This document shows positions 43,533 through 49,176 of a DNA stretch of 49,176 nucleotides, piece by piece (the stretch's first letter is position 1; every line of letters starts with the position of its first letter). Made by a program: the position numbers and the translations under genes. Source of the DNA: Myxococcales bacterium (GTDB lineage: Bacteria > Myxococcota_A > Bradymonadia > REDH01); contig CANMDT010000010.1 in the NCBI GenBank assembly GCA_947496715.1, forward strand, positions 1 to 49,176. Direction: 5' to 3'. The notes under the pieces are model-generated. The model did not search any database, was not told the origin of the DNA, and saw nothing but the letters and a program-made list of their open reading frames with translations.

Positions 43533-44591
43533 CTAGTCGGCCTTCATCGCAGCGGCTGCATCGGCGAGCCAGAGGCCGCCGGCCTCGGAGCTGAACATGG
43601 CGCGGGAGAAGCTGTCGAGCTGCTCGCGGGTGAGCTCGACGGTGAGGTCGAGGAGGCCGGTCTCGACGAGCCATTCGCGTAGCGTGACGCCGCGGAGGGT
43701 TTCGAGCTGGGCGGAGAGTTCGGCCTCGATGGCGGCCTGCACCCACTCGTGCTCCATGGCGCCGGCGGTGAGGGTGGGCGAGAGAGCGAAGAGGGTGGTG
43801 ACGGGGAGCGCTTCGAGGTCGCCGAGGTGGTCTTGAAGTGGGTGCTTGAGCCAGGCGTCGACGAGGCGGTGGCGGACCTGGGTGAGGAGGCCGACCGATT
43901 CGCGCTCTTTGAGGCGGGCGGCGAGGCGCTGCTTCATGTCTTCGACGGCGGAGGAGGCGAAGTCGCGGGCTGCCGATTGGACGCGTGCCTCGACCTCTGC
44001 GCCGAGGCCGCCGAGGAGCCCTTTGCCGGCCTCGACGAAGCGCTCAGCCCGCTTTTCGACCTGCTCCTTCATGCGGCTGGCGACGTCGCCGAAGAGGCCG
44101 CCACGCGGTGCCGCACCGGCCGAGGCGGTGGGGTTGAGGAGCGGGAGCCTGCGGGCGAATTGCAGGAGGGTGTCTTGCAGGACGGGTGCGAGGAGGGTGC
44201 GGAGGAGGTGGCCGTCGAGGGCCTCTTTGGCCCAGGCGGAGGACGGGAACTTGAGGCTGCCAAGGTCGTCCTGGAGCTTGGCGACGAGTGCCTCGCCGAG
44301 CCAGTCGTGGACGGTGGTGGGGTTCGATGCGGCGCGGGCGGTGAGGCGGTGCCAGGCGGGCTCGCCGTGGCGGGTGCGGAGCCGCTCGAGGTTGTCGACG
44401 GTGGTTGCTTCGACGAGCCAGTCGGTGAGCTGCTCCGAGGTGGGCAGGAGCTCAAGGATGGGCCGGTCGAGTGTGGTGTCGAGCAGGAGTGTTACCCAGC
44501 CCTTCCGCAGGTCGCTCTCGGGCTTGGTGAGGGCCGTCTGGAGGCGGCCGGCTTCGGGCGAGAGCGAGTTGCGGGTTCGGCGGGTGGGCAT
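43533..44591 (-). CDS. Helix-rich protein of unknown function
   Basis: The ATG at 44591 lies two bases after the preceding stop and gives 352 residues. There is no signal peptide or recognised motif. Residues about 165-255 form an amphipathic segment rich in Lys/Glu/Ala (DVASRMKEQVEKRAERFVEA, SSAVEDMKQRLAARLKERES) that could be a coiled coil or bind membrane or DNA. The C-terminus is helical and acidic (FSSEAGGLWLADAAAAMKAD). It is the last gene of a minus-strand set with a lipoprotein and a FadL-type porin. Confidence 0.65.
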   Translation of the reverse strand: MPTRRTRNSLSPEAGRLQTALTKPESDLRKGWVTLLLDTTLDRPILELLPTSEQLTDWLVEATTVDNLERLRTRHGEPAWHRLTARAASNPTTVHDWLGEALVAKLQDDLGSLKFPSSAWAKEALDGHLLRTLLAPVLQDTLLQFARRLPLLNPTASAGAAPRGGLFGDVASRMKEQVEKRAERFVEAGKGLLGGLGAEVEARVQSAARDFASSAVEDMKQRLAARLKERESVGLLTQVRHRLVDAWLKHPLQDHLGDLEALPVTTLFALSPTLTAGAMEHEWVQAAIEAELSAQLETLRGVTLREWLVETGLLDLTVELTREQLDSFSRAMFSSEAGGLWLADAAAAMKAD

Positions 44592-44593
44592 GG

Positions 44594-45682
44594 TTACTGG
44601 GGTGGGCAGATATCGCGGTTGGCGCGGGCGTAGACAGGATCGCAGCAAGGCGTGTTTACTGCAACATCGGGGTTGCAGCAGGCCTTATCGGACTTGCGCG
44701 GGTCGCAGCACTCGTTGTCGAGCGGGACGATGGAGAAGAGGTTCTCGGACAGGGTGAGCGCCTCCTCGCAGGTGATGTTGCCGTCGCTGTTGAGGTCGGC
44801 GTTGCGGGCGCCGCCCTGGCCGTCGATACGGACCCGCTCCCAGCCGCTGCGGCCGGGGTTTGCGGTGAGCTCGTAGCCGGCCTTGCAGAGGATGGCGGTG
44901 GCGTCGACGACGAGCTGGCGGGTGGCAGAGATGGTGCGACCCTTCATGCGGTCGGAGGCAATCATGTTGCCCTGATGGTAGCTGCTGGTGCGCTGGGCGA
45001 GGTAGGCGTCGCAGCCCGTGGAGAACCGGAGCGTGACGGCGGGGAAGCCGTCGCCGTCGGTGTCGGTGATGCGGGGGTCGGCGATGTCGGTGGGGAAGGG
45101 GTCGCGGAGTGGGTCGTCCATCTGCAGGCCCCAGAGTTCCACGACGGGGCCGGAGGCGTAGCCGTCACCGACGCGGTTCAGGCGGGGGACGCGCGAGGTG
45201 CCGAAGAAGTCGGCGCTGCTGGTGCCGTCGAAGAGGCCCGTGGTGGTGAACCGGTGGGAGGTCTCGAGGATGGCGGGCGTCACGTTGGGCTGCACGTTGT
45301 AGACGGGCGTGAGCGAGTTGGAGCAGCCCTCCCAGCGCTCGGTCAGGACGCCGAAGCCATCCTGCTCCATCCGGACGATGTAGATCGTCTTGGAGTACTG
45401 CTCGGAGAAGTTGGTGAAGTAGACGCAGCTGGAGACTTGGCTCAGGTGGAGCCAGGTACCGCTGAGCGAATCCTGAAACTCCGGTGTGAAGTCGGCCGAG
45501 CCCTCGGTGTCCGGCGTTGCGTCGGCGGCGCCGGAGCCGGAGCCATCGGCGGTGTTGGTATCTTCAGCGGTGCCCGTGTCTTCGCTCGCGGTCTGCGCTG
45601 CGAAGGGGGTGGAGGGGGCCTCAGGCGCCTGGTTGCAGGCGGCGAGGAGGAGGAGCGAGAGGGCGAGCGTGCGGGTATGCAT
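44594..45682 (-). CDS. Asp-Thr-linker lipoprotein with EF-hand-like and Cys-rich end
   Basis: The ATG at 45682 follows TAAGGAG and gives 362 residues. The signal MHTRTLALSLLLLAAC has its lipobox cysteine at 16. A short acidic linker (DTGTAEDTNTADGSGSG) precedes a domain with no known motif. Near the end, ADLNSDGNITCEEALTL matches an EF-hand/dockerin-type calcium loop. It is followed by a cluster of CC pairs (ECCDPRKSDKACCNPD, PCCDP) that probably form disulfides. Export to the surface is inferred. It lies ten bases downstream of the outer-membrane protein gene. Confidence 0.85.
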   Translation of the reverse strand: MHTRTLALSLLLLAACNQAPEAPSTPFAAQTASEDTGTAEDTNTADGSGSGAADATPDTEGSADFTPEFQDSLSGTWLHLSQVSSCVYFTNFSEQYSKTIYIVRMEQDGFGVLTERWEGCSNSLTPVYNVQPNVTPAILETSHRFTTTGLFDGTSSADFFGTSRVPRLNRVGDGYASGPVVELWGLQMDDPLRDPFPTDIADPRITDTDGDGFPAVTLRFSTGCDAYLAQRTSSYHQGNMIASDRMKGRTISATRQLVVDATAILCKAGYELTANPGRSGWERVRIDGQGGARNADLNSDGNITCEEALTLSENLFSIVPLDNECCDPRKSDKACCNPDVAVNTPCCDPVYARANRDICPPQ

Positions 45683-45692
45683 GAGCGACTCC

Positions 45693-47231
45693 TTAAAAGT
45701 TCCAGGTGGCGTCGAGGCCGGCGGAGAGCGCCCAGCCGCCGCTCGACCAGCCGGGGAAGCCGGGGTTTCCGGTCTGCAGCCCTTCGGCGAAGACAGGCGG
45801 CTCGTTGACACGGAGCACGTCGGCCTCGGAGACCTCGTCGCAGATGGTGTCGGTCACGGCAGAGGTGCAGCTGGGGTAGACGTCGAGCTGCTTCTTCACG
45901 GTCTCGCGCGGGAGCAGGTTGAGGAGCTGGGTGTGGACGTTGATGGTGATGTCGTTGGTGCCATACTTGAGGAGGCCGCCGACGCCTGCGGAGAGGACGA
46001 CCTTGTCGTTGTCGACAAAGTTGGAGCGGCCGGTCTGGTCGGGCACTGGGGTGGGCAGGAAGCCTGCGCCGAGGCGGAAGAAGCGCTCGTTGCCGAGTGC
46101 ATGTTCGACGCCTAGGCGGAGGTTGACGGTGTCGCTGAAGCCGTGGTCGATGGTTCGCGCGGTATCGAGATCTTCGAGGTTCTGCGAGACGCGGGCCTCG
46201 TTGTTGTGGTTGTCGCGGTATTCCGACCACCGCTCGAGGGTGGCGTCGAGGCTTACGCTGGTTTCGCCGAAGCGGCCCGTGAGGCCCGCTGCGACCTCGG
46301 CCGCCTGGTAGTTCATGACGATGTTGAGCTTCTGCTTCGCGGGGAAGCCACCGGCGTCGGGGTCGGTGCCGCGGGGCTGCACGAGGGTATCACCGGCGAG
46401 CTCCATATACTGCTCGCTCCGGTAGGCGAGGCCTGCGCTGATCGGGCCTTCGTCCCAGGAGAGGCCGAAGTTGGGTCGGATGCGCGACGGGATCGACATA
46501 CCCACATTGAGGTCGAGGTTACCGGGCTCGGTGACAGCGTTGAGGTAGCCATCGTTTGTGAGCGTGGTGGCAGGCATGTAGCTGGCGCCGAGGCCGATAG
46601 AGAGGCCCTGGAGCAGCTGGTAGGCGGCCGCGAACTCGAGGGTGGCCTGCTCGGTGCGGGCCCCCATGAGGTCGAACTGGAGGCTGTTGGAGAAGTACTG
46701 TTCGCGCTCGTCGGCGAAGGTGGTCTTGCTGTCGACCGTGGAGATAACCGGGAGTGCCGCGATAAAGCCAACACGGAAGCCTTCAAAGCCGAGGTCGGAG
46801 ACGGCGCCGAGTGCGAAGTTGAAGCCGGTGCCGGGCTGCTCGGGGTCTTTGCGCTCGTTGAGGCGGTACTCGGTAGGGATGACGGGCCAGGCGGAGGGGC
46901 GGCCGGGGCTGCCTTGGATGTCGTAGCCGGCGGGCCTGTTGGCGAGGTTAATCTCGAGGTCGTTGAAGGTGGCGTAGCCACCGATGAAGGCCGACGAGGG
47001 GCCTGTGGTGAGGCGGGCTGGGTTGTAATGGACGGCAGAGGCGCCGGTTGCGGTCGCGGTTCCGGCGCCGCCCATGGCGGTGGAGCGGGAGCCGAAGCCG
47101 TAGAGGGAGAATGGGTGGGCCGAGGCGGCGGAGGCGGCCAGCAGGGTTGCGGCCGCGATGGTGGCGGCGGCGAGGGTGGCTCCGCGCGGGCGGCGGCAGG
47201 GCTGAGCAGAGGTTGTCTGAGCTGAAGGCAT
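45693..47231 (-). CDS. FadL/OmpP1/TodX-family outer-membrane protein
   Basis: Family members are 14-stranded barrels importing long-chain fatty acids or aromatic hydrocarbons. The 512-residue product has a signal peptide ending ASAASA, then the family's N-terminal hatch motif GFGSRSTAMGGAGTA and SAVHYNPARL. Beta-rich segments such as GLAYRSEQYMELAG and LSAGVGGLLKYGTND follow, with the terminal aromatic ATWNF. Within-family features are complete. Two acyl-CoA synthetases in the window, one starting 194 bases away on the other strand, make lipid uptake and activation a reasonable joint role. The exact ligand is unknown. Confidence 0.88.
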   Translation of the reverse strand: MPSAQTTSAQPCRRPRGATLAAATIAAATLLAASAASAHPFSLYGFGSRSTAMGGAGTATATGASAVHYNPARLTTGPSSAFIGGYATFNDLEINLANRPAGYDIQGSPGRPSAWPVIPTEYRLNERKDPEQPGTGFNFALGAVSDLGFEGFRVGFIAALPVISTVDSKTTFADEREQYFSNSLQFDLMGARTEQATLEFAAAYQLLQGLSIGLGASYMPATTLTNDGYLNAVTEPGNLDLNVGMSIPSRIRPNFGLSWDEGPISAGLAYRSEQYMELAGDTLVQPRGTDPDAGGFPAKQKLNIVMNYQAAEVAAGLTGRFGETSVSLDATLERWSEYRDNHNNEARVSQNLEDLDTARTIDHGFSDTVNLRLGVEHALGNERFFRLGAGFLPTPVPDQTGRSNFVDNDKVVLSAGVGGLLKYGTNDITINVHTQLLNLLPRETVKKQLDVYPSCTSAVTDTICDEVSEADVLRVNEPPVFAEGLQTGNPGFPGWSSGGWALSAGLDATWNF

Positions 47232-47425
47232 CCCGAGGCTCCCGAGGCAGGTTTCATCGCAAGTGCGCGGGGATTACTACCGCGGCGGCGGAGGGGTCAA
47301 AGGAAGAGCGTTGCCTTCTTTTGACGCGATGTGTCAGGATCGGGCCGTTGACCTTTGCGGTATGAGATTGCAGAGGTCGCCACCCCCGCAGGTGGCGGGT
47401 CTGAAGCAGCCATGAGAGCGCGACG

Positions 47426-49003
47426 ATGGGAACCCCGATGACGAGCATGCCGACCTTTGGTTTCTGGGAGCAGGCGCAGGCCCACCCCAACGACATCGCG
47501 GTGGTGGAGCCTGACGGAGAGACCGTGACCTTTGCCGCGCTGCTCGCCGGTGCGAACCAGTTGGTTCATGGGCTGCGGGCGATGGGCGTTCAGAAGGGCG
47601 ACTGCATCGCCATGATGTTGGAGAACCGGTCGGAGGTGCTGCAGCTCTTCATGGCGGTGGCGCAGTCGGGGCTCTACCTCACGCCGCTGAACTACCACCT
47701 GGCGCCGCCCGAGGCCGGCTACATCGTCACCGACTGCGCGGCGAAGGCTGTCTTCTACTCGGCCAAGACCTCGGAGCTGGCGCAGAAGGCGCTGGACGGC
47801 ATCGGCTATGAGGCGGCGCGCCGCTTCTGCGTGGATGCGGTGGAGGGCCACCAGCGCCTCACGGCGCTCACCGCGTCGCAGCCTGACGCGGTGCCGGCCG
47901 ACCGGTTTGCCGGCACGACGATGACCTACACCTCTGGCACGACGGGCCGTCCCAAGGGGGTTCGGCGGCCGTTTGGCGACCTGGCGCCCGAGCAGGTGTC
48001 GAGCATGCAGGCGATGTTCTTGCTCTCGTTCGGCATCACGCCGCGCGACAACGGGGTGCATCTTGTGGTGGCGCCGATGTATCACACGGCGGTCATCAAC
48101 TTTGCGACCAACCACCTGCACCTGGGCCACACGGTGGTGCTGATGGATCGCTGGACGCCCGAGGGGATGCTTGAGCGGATCGCGAAGTACAAGGTGACCA
48201 CGAGCCACATGGTGCCGACCATGTTCACCCGGCTGCTCAAGCTGCCGCAGGAGCTTCGCGACAGCACCGATGTTTCGTCGCTCCGGCAGATGATTCACGG
48301 TGCGGCGCCCTGCCCCATCGAGGTGAAGCGGGCCATGCTCGCCTGGTGGGGCGACACGGTTTACGAATACTACGCGGCCTCAGAGGGTGGCGGCACCACG
48401 GCGACGCCGGCGGAGTGGAAGCAGAAGCCGGGCACGGTCGGAAAGCCGTGGCCCATCTCGCGCATCCTGATCCTGGACGACGCAGGCCAGCCGGTTCCGA
48501 CAAAGACGCCGGGCACGGTCTGGATCTCGATGGGCCAGCATACCTTCAAGTATCACGGTGACGACAAGAAGACGGCCGACTCCTGGAAGGATGGCTTCTT
48601 CACGGTCGGTGATGCCGGCTTTGTGGACGAAGATGGCTACCTCTTCCTCTGCGACCGCAAGGCCGACATGATCATCGCCGGTGGTGTGAACATCTACCCC
48701 GCGGAGATTGAGTCGGTGCTGTCACAGCACCCGCAGGTGGACGATGTGGCGGTCTTTGGCGTGCCCGATGAGGACATGGGCGAGGCGGTGAAGGCGGTCA
48801 TCCAGGTGGGTGGCGGTGCGGTGGCCGGCGAGGCCTTCACGGCAGAGCTGTTGGCCTGGGCGACGGAGCGGCTGGCCAAGTACAAGCTGCCGCGGAGCGT
48901 GGACTTCATCGAGGCGATGCCGCGCGACCCCAACGGCAAGCTCTACAAGCGGACGCTCCGCGACCCCCACTGGGTGGGCAAGAACCGGGGCGGCGCGAAC
49001 TAG
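47426..49003 (+). CDS. AMP-forming acyl-CoA synthetase (second copy)
   Basis: This ANL-superfamily ligase has 525 residues. Motifs are YTSGTTGRPKG (168-178), YEYYAASEGGGTT (aromatic adenine pocket), FTVGDAGFVDEDGYLFLCDR, IIAGGVNIYPAEIE and PRDPNGKLYKR with Lys505. It is distinct from the gene at 3496: the second motif ASEGGG replaces GATELG, typical of cyclohexanecarboxylate- or medium-chain-type synthetases. Substrate unknown. It is divergent from the FadL gene, with an AT-richer 194-bp gap between them. Its stop overlaps the stop of the truncated VWA gene by 3 bases. Confidence 0.92.
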   Translation: MGTPMTSMPTFGFWEQAQAHPNDIAVVEPDGETVTFAALLAGANQLVHGLRAMGVQKGDCIAMMLENRSEVLQLFMAVAQSGLYLTPLNYHLAPPEAGYIVTDCAAKAVFYSAKTSELAQKALDGIGYEAARRFCVDAVEGHQRLTALTASQPDAVPADRFAGTTMTYTSGTTGRPKGVRRPFGDLAPEQVSSMQAMFLLSFGITPRDNGVHLVVAPMYHTAVINFATNHLHLGHTVVLMDRWTPEGMLERIAKYKVTTSHMVPTMFTRLLKLPQELRDSTDVSSLRQMIHGAAPCPIEVKRAMLAWWGDTVYEYYAASEGGGTTATPAEWKQKPGTVGKPWPISRILILDDAGQPVPTKTPGTVWISMGQHTFKYHGDDKKTADSWKDGFFTVGDAGFVDEDGYLFLCDRKADMIIAGGVNIYPAEIESVLSQHPQVDDVAVFGVPDEDMGEAVKAVIQVGGGAVAGEAFTAELLAWATERLAKYKLPRSVDFIEAMPRDPNGKLYKRTLRDPHWVGKNRGGAN

Positions 49004-49176
49004 AAGCAGAGCTTGGCGTCGGCCACGATGCTCTCGAAGGCGCTGGTGAGCGACGACTCGTTGCCGGCGTAGACGAACTCGGTGAAGGTGGTGCCGCCGT
49101 TCTGGGCGATGGCGTTGAGGGCCTCGGGCTCTTCGCCATACTGGTAGCCGATGACGTAGGTCTTCACGCCGGCGGC
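49000..49176 (-). CDS. C-terminal end of a VWA-domain protein (5' part outside window)
   Basis: Only the last 58 codons and the TAG are in the window. The reading frame from the right edge is GVKTYVIGYQYGEEPEALN then IAQNGGTTFTEFVYAG, ending VADAKLCF. This is the final beta-strand/helix pattern of a VWA domain, often seen after a lipoprotein linker in this kind of genome. The frame is open to the edge with no stop and shows the usual high third-position GC. Its metal site lies outside the window. Confidence 0.7.
   Translation of the reverse strand, partial: AAGVKTYVIGYQYGEEPEALNAIAQNGGTTFTEFVYAGNESSLTSAFESIVADAKLCF

Overview
The window is a high-GC (about two-thirds G+C by eye), densely packed stretch of a chromosome from a Gram-negative bacterium. 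Groups of genes overlap by 1-4 bases, and GTG and TTG starts are frequent. Its most telling feature is a set of exported lipoproteins in which a lipobox cysteine is followed by an Asp-Thr-rich linker (DTxxDT repeats) and then a Cys-rich, lamin-tail, SGNH, IgGFc-binding or EF-hand-like region. With the IgGFc-binding-type protein and the TPR/winged-helix regulators, this suggests a Bradymonadota or Myxococcota-type (former Deltaproteobacteria) organism. The taxonomic call is an inference. No tRNA, rRNA, insertion sequence, phage gene or CRISPR array was seen.

Layout. 1-942: a PHP-domain protein with a repetitive Arg/Asp/Gly-rich tail, cut by the window edge. 1101-9386: a tight plus-strand chain of a di-haem peroxidase-like lipoprotein, a Cys-rich lipoprotein, an acyl-CoA synthetase, FdhD, a YdeP/FdhF-type molybdopterin oxidoreductase and TrpS. 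It runs head-on into a tryptophan 2,3-dioxygenase-like gene. 10645-13224: an exported beta-barrel candidate, a BolA-monothiol glutaredoxin pair and an alpha/beta hydrolase. 13278-23506: two Asp-Thr lipoproteins, then a plus-strand block of two large TPR/winged-helix regulator paralogues and two 358-residue TPR paralogues. 23513-28722: a multi-domain membrane protein, a solitary N6-adenine DNA methyltransferase and a MurA with Asp at the catalytic Cys position. 28863-34640: a DEAD-box helicase, groES-groEL and dnaA. 34637-39474: a PLP enzyme and three exported lipoproteins (LTD, SGNH, VWA). 39762-43525: rsmB, murD and a TPR-tailed protein. 43533-49176: a helical protein of unknown function, an Asp-Thr lipoprotein, a FadL-type outer-membrane protein, a second acyl-CoA synthetase and the end of a VWA protein.

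How the genes may work together. Housekeeping functions (TrpS, GroES/EL, DnaA, MurA, MurD, RsmB, DEAD helicase, GrxD/BolA) are interspersed with a large surface-lipoprotein repertoire. FdhD next to a molybdopterin oxidoreductase is a coherent maturation-enzyme pair. FadL and the acyl-CoA synthetases suggest uptake and activation of fatty acids. The best candidate for an undescribed system is 14878-23506: an IgGFc-binding-type lipoprotein translationally coupled to a TPR/winged-helix regulator, followed by a paralogue of that regulator behind an unusually AT-rich, palindrome-rich promoter region, and then a tandem pair of TPR proteins that lack any visible effector domain.
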